Below, piece after piece: positions 29,076 to 39,309 of a stretch of DNA of 64,000 nt. Positions within the stretch are counted from its first letter, which is position 1, and each line of letters opens with the position of its first letter. The notes beneath the pieces are model-generated. The model ran no database searches and was not told the DNA's origin. It saw only the letters and a list, made by a program, of their open reading frames with translations. Source of the stretch: Bacillus andreraoultii (GTDB lineage Bacteria > Bacillota > Bacilli > Bacillales > Caldibacillaceae); assembly GCF_001244735.1 (NCBI RefSeq), contig NZ_LN868937.1:559014-623013 (forward strand). The letters run 5' to 3'. Both the position numbers and the translations under genes were made by a program.

Positions 29076-31167
29076 TCAATCTCGCTCTAATACATCTTGG
29101 TATAAAAACTGTTTGTGTTTAAAGGACTCAATTCCACCTTCAAGTAAATTTATTATTTGATTCAAAATTGATTTTTCAGTAGGATATCCCGTTGTTTCCA
29201 CCCAACCATTTTTATTATTAGACTCCATAACAATTACCTGCTCTGCTTTTGAGTTAGTAACAATTGTAGAGTTGTGCGTTGCAATAATAACTTGTCTTTT
29301 TGATTTAGCTTTCCTTAAATCGCTAACTAAGTTTTTATAGATATATCTATTATCTAAATTATCTTCAGGTTGATCTATGATTAGGGGCGTATAATCATTT
29401 GAATAATCACTATAAGAAAGAATAAATGATAACATAGCAACTACTTTTTGACCTAAAGAAAGTTCTTTTACACTCTTAAATATTTTTCCAACTGTTTTGT
29501 TTGTTTCCATATTATTTATATTAAATTCTAAATCAAATTTTTCAAAATCCTGTAAGTAGTTTTTTATTAGTTCAACAGCATAAGGAATTCCGTTCTCCAA
29601 AACTCTTTTGTGTATAATACTGAGGAATTTGTTAATGTTTTTTTTCGACAATTCACCTATATCTGATTCGATTTGTTTTTGAGATAGAGAAGTAGTATAT
29701 TTCTTTACATTTTCTAATTCTAATATCTTATTAAAATTCTTTTCTCCGAATAACAGAAAAGCATTTATAGGGTCGGTTTTTTCACTTAAAACATTTAGAT
29801 ATTCAATTAAATCTGAAATCTTTATATTGAATTTTTCAAAGTAATCATCCGGATCGTGCATCTTTACTTTTAAAATCTCATCCCAGCTAAGCATTGAATT
29901 CCTGATACTATTTTGATGGTATATGATTCTTAACTTATTTTCATGGTTAGCGTTAAAGTCGTCAAGTGCATTATGAACAGTTATCTTGCGGTCTTTTAAG
30001 ATTGCCGGTATTTCATTGTATTTAAGTTTTAAACCTTTAAAGGTAGTAATTTTTCCAACTTTTCTTCGCTCAGATAATACTTCATTTTTAAAAAACATTT
30101 CTCGGATAAAATTAGTAATCTCATCTGAACTAGAAGTCCTAACAAGCTCATTAACGGAATATCTTTTATAAAAAAAGTTTGATAGAAGTCTTTTCTTTTC
30201 TCTTGTTACTTCTTCAATAAATAATTGGTTTTGATCGGTTGATTTTTTAAAGATTTGAATATATTTATCTAATGTTATCTCTTTAATTTTATTTCTATCA
30301 AATATAAATCTCTTATCGTATTTATAATTGTCGAAGTCATTGCTAAAATAACCTAAAATTGAAGTGAACTGCTTTTTATCGAATTTTGGCGTATTAAATA
30401 AAATATAATAATCCTCACCATTATATGAGCAAATAACACAAACTCTGCCTTGCTTGCAAATGTTTTCCAAGGTTTTTTCATCGTAGACATTTTGGGAAAG
30501 AACAAAATTAATAGTATTTAAAACAGTGCTTTTTCCAGTACCCCTACCGCCTATAAAACAATTAAGGGATTCAGAAAAGGATAAACTAAAATCTCCCTTT
30601 CCTCCTTTTCCAGAAAGGAATCCCCCTTCCTTAACTACTATACCTTTAATAAAAACATTGGGCTTTTCCGGTTCCTCATACTCTGTCGAAATCTCAAAAT
30701 CTCTAATTGCATTTTTTAGCATTGTAAAATCAATTTTTTGTCCTTTCACCCAAAGGGGCTTCGTTGCTAAGGTATCTAAACTATGTGAATCCTCGTCTAA
30801 TACAAAATTATAACTCTTATTGGTATACTTTTTTAAATTTTCTTTCACAGTAGGAATTTTATCTAAATGAGATACTCCTAGTAATCTATTGTTAATGGAA
30901 TTAAACAAATGATTTTTATATCCGCCGCTTAGAAAGTCGGGTTTAAAGATATCTGAACTATTGATATGTGCAATATATCCGATCCCATTAAGTCCATTTA
31001 TCATTTTCAAAACTTCCAAGCTTGTTTGGTATGTTCCAGATATACAATCCATGATATTATTAGGAATCCATTCGTTTAAACGATTGGCTCTGTTAAAGTT
31101 AGTTGTTGATTATTTGATATACAGGAACTTATGTTCTATAATAAGATTATCATTATTAAAGTTGGTG

Positions 31168-32217
31168 ATGACGATGAGAGCAACTGTTATTCTTAAAGCC
31201 ATTCAAAAACTAAATCCAGCAGAAAAACATCGATTACGAGAATATTTAATTGATGCACTTACAGCATCCTCCTCAACAGGAACCGTTCTTCAAGAAATAT
31301 CTGAGCGTAAAAACAAGAATGGTTATCGTTGTCCAGATTGTGAATCGGAGCATATTGTTCGGTTTGGAAAATATTCAACTATCGTTGAAGGAGAAGAAGT
31401 TAAAAAGCAACGTTATCGATGCAAAGCGTGTAAAAAGACATTTACCGACCTTACACATACAGCTTTATATCGAACTCGTCGTCTTAACCAATGGATGAAG
31501 TTTATCGAGTGTATGATAGAAGGATATTCATTACGTAAGTCTGCTGAATTGATTGGCAATGTTACTCACGTCACATTATTTTATTGGAGACACAAGCTCT
31601 TATCTTCGTTAAAACAATTGGAAATATCAAACTTTGAAGGTATCGTTGAAATGGACGAGACCTATTTCTTGTACTCAGAAAAAGGACAGAGAAAAATTAA
31701 AGATAGAAAGCCCCGCAAGCGTGGTGGTTCTGCAAAGAAACGTGGTATAAGCAATGAACAAGTATGTGTTCTAGTTGCAAGGGACCGTGACAAAATGACT
31801 TTTTCACAGGTATTAGGAATGGGTAGATTAACAAAAGAACAATTGGACAAAGCTATCGGTCATAAACTTTCAAGTGAAAATATATTATGTACCGATTCTT
31901 GGCGTGCCTTTAAAACATACGCTGCTGAAAAAGGAATGGTTATTTATCAATTCAAGTCTGATGGTAAGGTTCGTACAAAGGGGTTATACCATATTCAGAA
32001 CGTCAATAATTACCATCGAAGGCTTAAAGGATGGATACAACGATTTAACGGTGTTGCTACTAAGTACCTAAACAATTACCTTGTCTGGTTTCAGGTATTA
32101 GAAAGCATTCAACATCAAAGAAATGAAGTCACGATGAATGACTTGATTATTAGAGGGAACTTAACACAAAATTCGGAAACCTTTGATACAATTAGGTTAA
32201 ATAAAATTGTGATATAA
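31168..32217 (+). CDS. IS1595-family transposase
   Basis: About 350 residues. An N-terminal zinc ribbon (Y-R-C-P-D-C-E-S then R-Y-R-C-K-A-C-K-K-T-F) is followed by a DDE/ISXO2-like domain with V-E-M-D-E-T-Y-F, C-T-D-S-W-R-A-F and H-I-Q-N-V-N-N-Y-H. That is the layout of IS1595 transposases. I take the ATG at 31168 or 31174 as the start, since the sequence upstream belongs to the IS end. Confidence 0.88.
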   Translation: MTMRATVILKAIQKLNPAEKHRLREYLIDALTASSSTGTVLQEISERKNKNGYRCPDCESEHIVRFGKYSTIVEGEEVKKQRYRCKACKKTFTDLTHTALYRTRRLNQWMKFIECMIEGYSLRKSAELIGNVTHVTLFYWRHKLLSSLKQLEISNFEGIVEMDETYFLYSEKGQRKIKDRKPRKRGGSAKKRGISNEQVCVLVARDRDKMTFSQVLGMGRLTKEQLDKAIGHKLSSENILCTDSWRAFKTYAAEKGMVIYQFKSDGKVRTKGLYHIQNVNNYHRRLKGWIQRFNGVATKYLNNYLVWFQVLESIQHQRNEVTMNDLIIRGNLTQNSETFDTIRLNKIVI

Positions 32218-32288
32218 CATTGTTTCTTATCCAACGTATCGGGCAGATTAGTGGGAAGAGCTATTACGGTATAAAAGGGGGACAAAAA

Positions 32289-32840
32289 ATGGAAACAAAA
32301 AAACTGCCAAAAGTAATACTAAGAGAATTAACTCTTGATGATGTCGAAGACCGATATCAATGGTGTTTAGATAAAGAAGTAACAAAACATTTAAATATGC
32401 CAGATAAATATCCACCATTTAGCAGAGAAGAAACTCTAAATTGGATTAAGATGTGCATTGAAAAAACAAATGGATATGAACAAAAAGCGATAGTAACTGA
32501 ACAGGGTAAACATATAGGTTGGATTGACCTGAAAAACATCGATAAATTAAACAAACACGCCGAATTAGGCATAGCAATAGGTGATAAAAACTATTGGGGA
32601 AAAGGGTATGGATTATCTGCGATGCAAGAAATGCTTTTGTGGGGGTTTAATGAATTAGAACTTAACAAGATTTGGCTTAGAGTTGAGGTTGATAATGAAA
32701 GAGCCATAAAATCTTATAAACGAATGGGTTATGTCGAAGAAGGTATTTTGAGACAAGACCGATTAAGAAATAAAAAATTTGTTGACCGTTTAAGATTGAG
32801 TATTCTTAAAGATGAGTTCTTCAGCAAAAGAAAGTTTTAG
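32289..32840 (+). CDS. GNAT-family N-acetyltransferase (RimJ/RimL-like), IS passenger
   Basis: The protein has about 183 residues. It begins L-P-K-V-I-L-R-E-L-T-L-D-D and has the acetyl-CoA site A-E-L-G-I-A-I-G-D-K-N-Y-W-G-K-G-Y-G and the C-terminal N-E-R-A-I-K-S-Y-K-R-M-G-Y, standard RimJ/RimL features. The substrate is unknown; such enzymes acetylate protein N-termini or small molecules, including some antibiotics. AAAGGGGG precedes the ATG. It lies inside the IS inverted repeats, so it travels with the element. Confidence 0.87.
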   Translation: METKKLPKVILRELTLDDVEDRYQWCLDKEVTKHLNMPDKYPPFSREETLNWIKMCIEKTNGYEQKAIVTEQGKHIGWIDLKNIDKLNKHAELGIAIGDKNYWGKGYGLSAMQEMLLWGFNELELNKIWLRVEVDNERAIKSYKRMGYVEEGILRQDRLRNKKFVDRLRLSILKDEFFSKRKF

Positions 32841-32863
32841 TTGAATAAGACTATATTACAAGA

Positions 32864-32899
32864 TAGAACTTCCAGATAATTGGAAGTTCTTATTTTTTC
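32864..32899 (+). terminator. terminator after the acetyltransferase gene
   Basis: GAACTTCCA, a 6-nt loop, TGGAAGTTC, then TTATTTTTT, inside the right end of the IS. Confidence 0.8.
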
Positions 32900-33845
32900 T
32901 TTATATCAACATTAAACTTTAACAGAGCCAAACGATTAATTATTTCAGGCTTATTTTCAAATATACCAACAACATGACATTTATCAGCACAAGATATTTC
33001 AATACCTAATAAAATATTTGTATATGTTCTTTTAGGAAAAGTTTTATGGAAAATATTTACAGCTTCAGCAAGCTTTTGGTAACCGGATATTGTATTATGA
33101 TCAGTAATGACAGCTAATTTAATATTTTGATCAGACAACTTTTTAGCTATTAGTAAGTACGCAAAATATTCTTTTATTGTTTCAAAATGTTTATTTTGGG
33201 TTGTAATATCTAATGCTTCTTCGTAGGATAAGCTATTTTCAGGAAATAGTTGTTCTTTTATAGCCAATAAATACATTTCTTCATCTGACATTTTACTGTA
33301 ATAATCAGTATTTGCACTTTCTAATAGTCTATAATCATGTGAGGCTGGTGTATGAATATGGAATACCGTTTTATGATAATCTGCATATTTTTTTCTTTTT
33401 GAGCTAATTGCTGAATCTATGTTATTAATGAAACTATCCTTTAGAAGTGTTCTGTTGTAACTTATTTTTAGTACCTCCTAGACAATAAAGATATTCTTCG
33501 ACAAAACTCTATGTTATTACTTAATTTTCTCATTTTTTATTCTAATTTTCTACTAATAATGTAAATCAGGAAAATACAGTTGTTATTATGATTATAGGAT
33601 TATTTTTATGGAAGCCCTATGCAGACACCAAAATTTTTCATTCAAATGAAAAACGAGGAATGTAATGAGGATAATTCAATTAAAGGAATTGATTGAAGTT
33701 TTAGTGTATCTGGTAATTAATTCATGTATGTTCATTAGTAATAAATAATAATTAACTAAGAGAGAGTCATTTTGCCGGAATTGTTAAGATCGAAGGCATG
33801 AAAGAATACTTGGTCGAGGTAAGAATATAGCTTTGATACATCCTT

Positions 33846-34061
33846 GTTAGATCATCAAAAGAAATCATCATTCGTGGTCGAGATTCAAGTAATTTTAGAT
33901 ATGAAAATATAATAAGTTATGATAAAGCTAAGCAGTTAGTGGAAGAGGGGGAGCAAGCACACCGAGTAACTGTCTGTGCTTGTATCAAGTGTAATCAGAA
34001 TAAAGCTGATATTGGGTATGAGGAATATATAGAGAATGTGGAATTGGCTGAACGGAGTTAA
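33846..34061 (+). pseudogene. remnant coding segment with a Cys-x-x-Cys
   Basis: An open stretch without a start reads R-S-S-K-E-I-I-I-R-G-R-D-S-S-N-F-R-Y, then V-C-A-C-I-K-C-N-Q-N-K, ending E-L-A-E-R-S. It looks protein-like and is preceded by a stop, so it is probably the tail of a decayed gene. The flanks 33466-33845 and 34062-34215 show nothing else. Confidence 0.35.
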
Positions 34062-34215
34062 ACGGATTAATTATTTTTTTACGAATGTGTTAGAACGTTG
34101 TATAAATAACCTTCAGCTTGTTTTCAAATAAGAAAGCCCAGATTGAAAATGAGTAACAGTCGCTTTAAGAAATAACGTAATATAAGTGCAAAGTAGGAAG
34201 GGATGAAGTTATTTT

Positions 34216-34653
34216 ATGACAGAGCATAAGAGGAAGTTCGAATGGGTCGATAAGTGGGCGAAGATGACAGGTGAACGTGCAAGGATTGATGCTAAAGCCA
34301 ACAAGACTGCTATTGTTTATAGGACGGAAAAGGGATGGGTTAGAGAACATTACGATGGTACAATTGAGACAATAAATTCCGAAGAAAATGGTGGTGGGAA
34401 AATGCGGGAGAAGGAGCGAATTAATAGAATTATGTCACTCTTACAAAGGATTTGGGAGCAGCAACCTGATATAAGATTTAACCAATTGATTTCTAATCTG
34501 CAGCATATGTATTCCTCACAAAACGAAGGGTATGGTCAAAGAATAATGAAAGAGAAAGGACCATTAGGTGATGAAGTAGAATCTTCTTATTTGGACTTAT
34601 TCTACTTAGAGGATGACAAGTGGGAAGAATTCCTGCAAAGGATAGTTGATTAG
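34216..34653 (+). CDS. DUF1040-family protein with an N-terminal extension
   Basis: The protein has 145 residues. From residue 63, M-R-E-K-E-R-I-N-R-I-M-S-L-L-Q-R-I-W, to the end L-F-Y-L-E-D-D-K-W-E-E-F-L-Q-R-I matches the DUF1040 pattern. The first 60 residues (W-V-D-K-W-A-K-M-T-G-E-R-A-R) are a separate small domain. GGTGGTGGGAAA stands before the internal ATG at 34402, so these may be two genes joined in frame, or one gene with an internal start. AAGGGATG precedes the first ATG. Function unknown. Confidence 0.6.
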   Translation: MTEHKRKFEWVDKWAKMTGERARIDAKANKTAIVYRTEKGWVREHYDGTIETINSEENGGGKMREKERINRIMSLLQRIWEQQPDIRFNQLISNLQHMYSSQNEGYGQRIMKEKGPLGDEVESSYLDLFYLEDDKWEEFLQRIVD

Positions 34654-35515
34654 GAAAAGACGATTAATAATCTTTTACCCCAAAAATATGATTCGTTTGT
34701 ATCAGATAATTAAGCGGAACTTGGAGTTGCCAGATAATAATAGTCCTTTTGGATGGATTGCAACAAGATCTTGACAATCCTAATTTGATGCGGTTATCGA
34801 AGGACAGGGTTATGAAGTTGTTCATAGGGATAATTGGGTATGTTTAAAATATCCAGTTATGTTGATTAATCTACGATTCATTTTTCATAGTATAATTAAA
34901 TTATAATTATTGCATTGGAAAATCTGTAACATGATAAGTACTTTTGTTGAAAGGCTTGATTTGTAAAAGGTTACTTTTTTCATAGGAGCCAATTATTTTC
35001 ACAATCTTTTCTTCTCAAAGTGATTCAAACACTTTGCTCAAAATTCACGAGCAATATATGGTTACTATCATTGGTATGTATTAATCGTCCCTTTTATTGA
35101 TCACCGGTATAAAACAATATTGAGCATTTAGTAAAAAATTATTAATATATGAAGTCAAAAGATCTGGTAACTAATATTCGAAACCCTAATAAAATAACAA
35201 TTAAAAATTGGTTAAAAAGTTCAATCGTAACCAATTATAGATACTGGCATTCGTTACGATTGTAAGTAAAAAATTATAACTTAATTTCTATTTAGCTATA
35301 ATTTTTGGGTGGCAATTAATAGCAGTTTAAGGATTAGTAGACGAATTGGTTAAGAAAGTCTTGTAAAGAGTAAATTTATGGGGATTTTTCAACATTTTTA
35401 TATTAATAATTAAAGATACAAACAAGGTGAAATCGTGTCTCTAGTTTTTAAAATTTAAGAATTAAAAAAGGGATTACTATTTTTGAAAAAAGAGCGAGGA
35501 TTTTCAATTTGCTCA
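34654..35515. other. AT-rich region without an intact gene
   Basis: No frame with a ribosome-binding site is convincing. A short coding-like piece around 34780-34870 (D-A-V-I-E-G-Q-G-Y-E-V-V-H) suggests one more gene remnant. The rest is AT-rich and looks non-coding. Confidence 0.4.
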
Positions 35516-35713
35516 TCACTTCCGATTCCATTCCTTTCCACAGTCTGGACATTGCCACTTCACAGTTCGATCTTCTTCAATACTATATATAGCAATCTTT
35601 CAAGAACCGTGAGTGGCGCCGTAATGTGGTTGCAACTCTTCCGGAATACGTTCGCCTTGCAAGCTAACAAGACAAAATGGGCAATATTCTTTGTTATCAT
35701 TTAGTCTCTTCAT
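35516..35713 (-). pseudogene. small zinc-ribbon protein gene with an in-frame TGA
   Basis: It reads M-K-R-L-N-D-N-K-E-Y-C-P-F-C ... G-S, then TGA, then continues in frame K-I-A-I-Y-S-I-E-E-D-R ... W-Q-C-P-D-C-G-K-E-W-N-R-K and a stop. The two C-x-x-C pairs lie on opposite sides of the stop, so the intact 65-residue protein would have been a four-cysteine zinc ribbon. A nonsense mutation is the simplest explanation. Confidence 0.55.
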
Positions 35714-35761
35714 TTTTATCACCCAAGCTATTATAATTTCCAAAGATGAATTGGAGGAAAA

Positions 35762-36235
35762 TTACCCCACGATATCCGACATAATACAGCCGCTTAGCGG
35801 GTTTGATAAATCGGTGTGTCTGAACAACCAATTGATAAGTTTTGGTTCAACACTAAATTCTTCAACAAAAACTTTTCCTTCAATAAACAGGATAGCAAAT
35901 TCAACTGATAGCAGTATATTAGGATTATATTCCTTTAATGTCATTCCTGTAATCCAAAATTGATATTTATCTATGTCGGTCCCAGATCTTTCAAAGTAAT
36001 AAGAAATCCTATCGTTAATTGTTATGTTGACAAGCTTGTTGTAAAAATCCTCAATATTATTTTCAAAGACCAAGTTTTTTAAAACTCCTTCTACTGAAGT
36101 ATCCTCGAATTTTATGGAGTATTGTTCGGTATCAAGTCTTTCATTCAGGTGATCCTTCCAATCAGCTTCACTGAGTACTTGATTTGATTTAGTAGTAAAC
36201 TTTTTTACAACACCAATTGCATAGTATGTTCCCAT
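35762..36235 (-). CDS. protein of unknown function (157 residues)
   Basis: It is an acidic protein of mixed alpha/beta character, starting M-G-T-Y-Y-A-I-G-V-V-K-K-F, with no signal peptide, membrane segment or known motif. It starts 9 nt after the RNase H-like gene on the same strand, so the two form an operon. Its size and composition would suit an immunity or small accessory protein, but that is speculation. Confidence 0.6.
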   Translation of the reverse strand: MGTYYAIGVVKKFTTKSNQVLSEADWKDHLNERLDTEQYSIKFEDTSVEGVLKNLVFENNIEDFYNKLVNITINDRISYYFERSGTDIDKYQFWITGMTLKEYNPNILLSVEFAILFIEGKVFVEEFSVEPKLINWLFRHTDLSNPLSGCIMSDIVG

Positions 36236-36244
36236 TAATATCCC

Positions 36245-36817
36245 TCACTTTTCTTTTAATACTTTTCTTGCAGCATTATGAGCGCTTTTTGCGAAGGGGT
36301 TATAAGCTTTTATATCATATGACAGGTATTCTATTGATATATTTAGATTCGGATTTTCCATCTGCTTCTGTTCAAATAGTAGTATTAATGACGTTTGTAG
36401 TTTCATTAAAGAAGAAACTTTTCTAAAGGTTACAATACGGTTTAAAATCCTGTTAATATCTTTAACATCTGAATAAATGACTATCTTTTTAGTAAATCTG
36501 TTCATATGTTTATCAAAGTGATTTAGACCAAACATAACAGCTTGTAATTCTCCGTATGTATTTTTCCCCTTACAATCATTTGGCGGATAAATAATACTAC
36601 TTTTGACTGTTACAGATCCGCCCTGTAAATAAGAACAGGCTGCAGACATCATGTTTTTTTCTAATTGCATGGAGCAGTCACAATAAATAAACATGGTATC
36701 GAGGCTATAATATTGATCATATATCATCTCCTTTACTTTTGGGGGAATGTTTTTCTCATAATCCCCCCAAAAGTTTGGTTTTTTACCAACGGATTTTACC
36801 GTTCCCTTTACTTTCAT
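36245..36817 (-). CDS. RNase H-like fold protein
   Basis: About 190 residues. M-F-I-Y-C-D-C-S carries the first acidic residue, N-T-Y-G-E-L-Q-A-V-M-F-G-L the second and I-V-I-Y-S-D-V-K-D-I-N the third, the D-E-D spacing of RNase HI. The last acidic residue is not obvious (N-P-F-A-K-S-A-H-N-A-A-R), so catalysis is uncertain. It might process RNA in RNA-DNA hybrids. The start is unclear: an ATG at 36883 is also in frame, and neither has a strong ribosome-binding site. Confidence 0.6.
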   Translation of the reverse strand: MKVKGTVKSVGKKPNFWGDYEKNIPPKVKEMIYDQYYSLDTMFIYCDCSMQLEKNMMSAACSYLQGGSVTVKSSIIYPPNDCKGKNTYGELQAVMFGLNHFDKHMNRFTKKIVIYSDVKDINRILNRIVTFRKVSSLMKLQTSLILLFEQKQMENPNLNISIEYLSYDIKAYNPFAKSAHNAARKVLKEK

Positions 36818-36883
36818 ATTCTTGCACCGCTTTACATTAATTTTTAAAACTATTATAGGGATTATTTTGTATTTCCTATACAT

Positions 36884-37346
36884 AAATTCCGCAACAGGTC
36901 AGTTCGTGGTCATGTACGGTTAGTTTAGAGACATAAAAAATCATAAGTGAAATTAAATATTTATATCTGATTTAGTCAATGTTTTTTCTAAACGTAAAAG
37001 TTTGGCAAATTGGGGCTACTCGCTATATCTACATGATTAATCATAGCGGAGCGTAGAAACTTCAATTTTTTTCTGGCAGAGAGGCCTGTAATTTTAATTT
37101 GGTTTGAGGTAAAGTGAAAAAAGAGCAGAGAATCGATAAGAACAGGTTAGAATATGGTAACCTCTAAGATAGAATAATAGTGTAAGAAATATTTTTATTT
37201 ACTTTTATTTTAACAAACAACATAATAGAAGACCTTTTGGGTCCGTGTAATAGGTAAAAATCATCGGTAAGATGTGTGACGATGACAATCGTAGACATTC
37301 TTAGCGATGTTTTTTTATATTTAAATTCAAAGCTGGAGGTAAAAAC
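36884..37346. other. intergenic region, nothing recognised
   Basis: AT-rich and without a supported gene, repeat or clear hairpin. The last 20 bases hold the ribosome-binding site (GGAGG) of the next gene. Confidence 0.4.
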
Positions 37347-37595
37347 ATGAGTGAAATGAAAGAATATGTTGTAGTAATAAGTCGAGAGGAAAAAGATGAA
37401 AAAGTCACATCGATCCATGCAATGTCACTTGATGAAGCGAGTGCAATCTTTAAAGTTCGGCATAAAGCTGAGGAGGATGCGTTGGAAGTGGGAGAGGCAT
37501 TGTATATCTTTCAAGCAGAAGAACAACTAACATTTGATAAAAATCAGCGAATAGTATTTCCAAAGGGTGATATGTGTATTATTCAAAAGTTGTAA
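37347..37595 (+). CDS. small protein of unknown function (82 residues)
   Basis: It reads M-S-E-M-K-E-Y-V-V-V-I-S-R-E-E-K; acidic, alpha/beta, with no membrane segment. CTGGAGGT lies 8 nt before the ATG and a terminator follows, so it is a complete single-gene unit. No family is recognised. Confidence 0.6.
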   Translation: MSEMKEYVVVISREEKDEKVTSIHAMSLDEASAIFKVRHKAEEDALEVGEALYIFQAEEQLTFDKNQRIVFPKGDMCIIQKL

Positions 37596-37613
37596 GACAA
37601 GAGAATAAAAGAA

Positions 37614-37662
37614 ATGAAAAAATGACTTCTACTGGATTCAGACAGAAGTCATTTTTTATTTC
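37614..37662. terminator. bidirectional terminator
   Basis: AAAAATGACTTCT, a 14-nt loop and AGAAGTCATTTTTT. It serves the 82-residue gene and could also stop the convergent replication-relaxation gene. Confidence 0.8.
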
Positions 37663-37706
37663 TATTTAGGGTAAATCAAAAATGAACACTAGTATAACCT
37701 GATGTT

Positions 37707-38924
37707 CTATATTTGTAAAATAGTAAGGTATTTATGCAGTATTTCAGAATAAAGTTGTTGTTCGTTTGACCATCTTTCCTTTGGAAATATAGAAGGTAAA
37801 TAAGGGTTCTCATGTTTCGAAAGGATAATTTGCTCCAGTCCTGAACGTGTAAGCCCGTTTTTGCGTAATGCAGGATCTATATTACTCATATTTTTCATAA
37901 ATAAGATGAAATTGCCAAATACAGTAGAATCATATTCACCACTCAATGATAAAAATACTAACTGATATTTTTGATTTTTGATTGCGACTGCAAATGGCAC
38001 TATTGATTTAATTTCATAAAAGTTAATGGATGAATACCCCTGATTTGACAGAAAATCCCGTACCCTGTCTAATGCAAGTTTTTTATATTTGGGACGGTTA
38101 ATTTCAAAGTTGATGGTTCCCTCCAATTTATTTATTGGTGATAAAATTAAGTTCACTTTAGTGGCCATTTCTCCCATTGCGTTCAGATAAGCAACTAAAA
38201 TAGTTGTCCATCTTCTTTTTAATCCGTAAAGTTGCCGTTTTTTGTCTGTGATGAAAAATATACTTGATGGAAGTTTGCTAGTCTCTAGTTGTGATAAATA
38301 ATGTCGATAGTTAATAAATTTTTCGTATAATTGTTGGTATCCCTCTGTTCCTTTATCTATTTCTATAAAGAAATTTCGATCTCCTATAAGTAATTCGGCA
38401 TCAGGACGCAATTTTCCTACCCTATTTTTGTAGATATATTCCCCTGTGGCATACATAGAAAGACGATAGTCAATTAGTTCGTCCGTGTTAAGAAAATCTA
38501 TTTTAATTAATGATTCAATTAATAACAGATGATGTGCAATTTGCTCTAAAGGGGGTTTATAAATACTATACTCTAAATCTGCGTGTGTATGGTATCCATC
38601 TATTTCATCTGCAAATGTGTATCCATCTCCTTTTTGTCCGATCTCAATATTTAATAAATCCTTTGTCAATTTAAATCCATTCGGTGTTAAATAATAAACT
38701 GATCCCAAGCCAACGTAGTCTTCTAACTTTTTTGAGGTAATGATTTTTTGTTCTTTAAGTCTCTTTAAATAATTATGAATCATTGATTTTTGTGAATTTC
38801 GAGGTTCCAAACTTTTATGCACTTTCTGTGTTAGTTGTAATGCTGTCATACCACGGTAGCGAAATAACGTTGATAAGATGTCTTTATCACGTACTGATAA
38901 TTTATAACTTGAGATTGTATTCAT
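37707..38924 (-). CDS. replication-relaxation family protein
   Basis: The protein has 405 residues. An N-terminal winged helix (D-K-D-I-L-S-T-L-F-R-Y-R-G-M-T-A-L-Q-L) is followed by Y-Y-L-T-P-N-G-F, H-T-H-A-D-L-E-Y-S and L-R-P-D-A-E-L-L-I-G-D-R-N-F-F-I-E-I-D-K-G, the hallmark region of the replication-relaxation family. These occur on plasmids and integrative elements and are thought to act in plasmid replication or relaxation. AAGGAGGA precedes the ATG. It is divergent from the Rep operon, with the repeat-rich region in between. Confidence 0.8.
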   Translation of the reverse strand: MNTISSYKLSVRDKDILSTLFRYRGMTALQLTQKVHKSLEPRNSQKSMIHNYLKRLKEQKIITSKKLEDYVGLGSVYYLTPNGFKLTKDLLNIEIGQKGDGYTFADEIDGYHTHADLEYSIYKPPLEQIAHHLLLIESLIKIDFLNTDELIDYRLSMYATGEYIYKNRVGKLRPDAELLIGDRNFFIEIDKGTEGYQQLYEKFINYRHYLSQLETSKLPSSIFFITDKKRQLYGLKRRWTTILVAYLNAMGEMATKVNLILSPINKLEGTINFEINRPKYKKLALDRVRDFLSNQGYSSINFYEIKSIVPFAVAIKNQKYQLVFLSLSGEYDSTVFGNFILFMKNMSNIDPALRKNGLTRSGLEQIILSKHENPYLPSIFPKERWSNEQQLYSEILHKYLTILQI

Positions 38925-39091
38925 TTTGTAAAATTCCTCCTTTTCATTATTAACAAACTGGACGAAAAAGAACTAAGTGTAAGTTGTAGCCAACAAATCT
39001 TCCATTCTCCTCCGTTAAAGCATCCCCTGTCTAACAAGGGTTTGGAGGGAGAAAATCCCAGTGAATGAGTTTGTGAATACAAGTGAACCAT

Positions 39092-39126
39092 TCACTAGAT
39101 TATTGATTCAGTGAATCATCTAGTGA
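39092..39126. repeat. nested palindrome, origin- or operator-like
   Basis: TCACTAGAT (39092-39100) pairs with ATCTAGTGA (39118-39126), and inside it GATTCA (39105-39110) pairs with TGAATC (39112-39117). TGAAT-type repeats precede it. It lies between two divergent replication genes, where an origin or operator would be expected. Confidence 0.5.
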
Positions 39127-39309
39127 CTGAGATATGACCTACAAATAAAAAGCACTTCTTTTCTAGAAGAGCATCTTACAATAAATAATTCCTTTGCTGA
39201 AAACATCTTACCTTCTAGGAAGATAAATTCGAATAGGCACTAGAAATTTAATGGGTAATTTAAATGTTTGGAAATTCATAAATATCATTGGTAGAGCAAT
39301 GACTAAGAA

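Larger units (their letters stand above)
31086..32929 (+). mobile_element. IS1595-family insertion sequence with an acetyltransferase passenger
   Basis: The terminal inverted repeats are GGCTCTGTTAAAG (31086-31098) and CTTTAACAGAGCC (32917-32929), extending imperfectly to about 24 bp. An 8-bp target duplication AAACGATT is present at 31078-31085 and 32930-32937. The size is 1,844 bp. Intact ends and an uninterrupted transposase suggest recent insertion. Confidence 0.93.
29076..33465 (-). pseudogene. PHP-domain/AAA ATPase (TrlF-like), interrupted by an IS
   Basis: Removing bases 31086-32929 and one copy of AAACGATT restores a single frame of about 845 residues. The join reads [17 protein letters not shown]. 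The N-terminal PHP domain has F-H-I-H-T-P-A-S-H-D-Y, V-I-T-D-H-N-T-I-S-G and L-G-I-E-I-S; the C-terminal ABC/SMC-type ATPase has [11 protein letters not shown] (Walker A), L-S-L-G-Q-K (signature) and [11 protein letters not shown] (Walker B). The frame has no ATG before the PHP motif; ATA at 33465 sits 8 nt after AGGAGG. The ATPase domain is like those in defence proteins; exact function unknown. Confidence 0.8.

Noticed and set aside
35483..35963. Forward-strand proteins at 35483-35704 and 35691-35963
   Set aside because: They are shadows of reverse-strand genes: the zinc-ribbon remnant and the 157-residue gene show sensible composition and starts on the minus strand.
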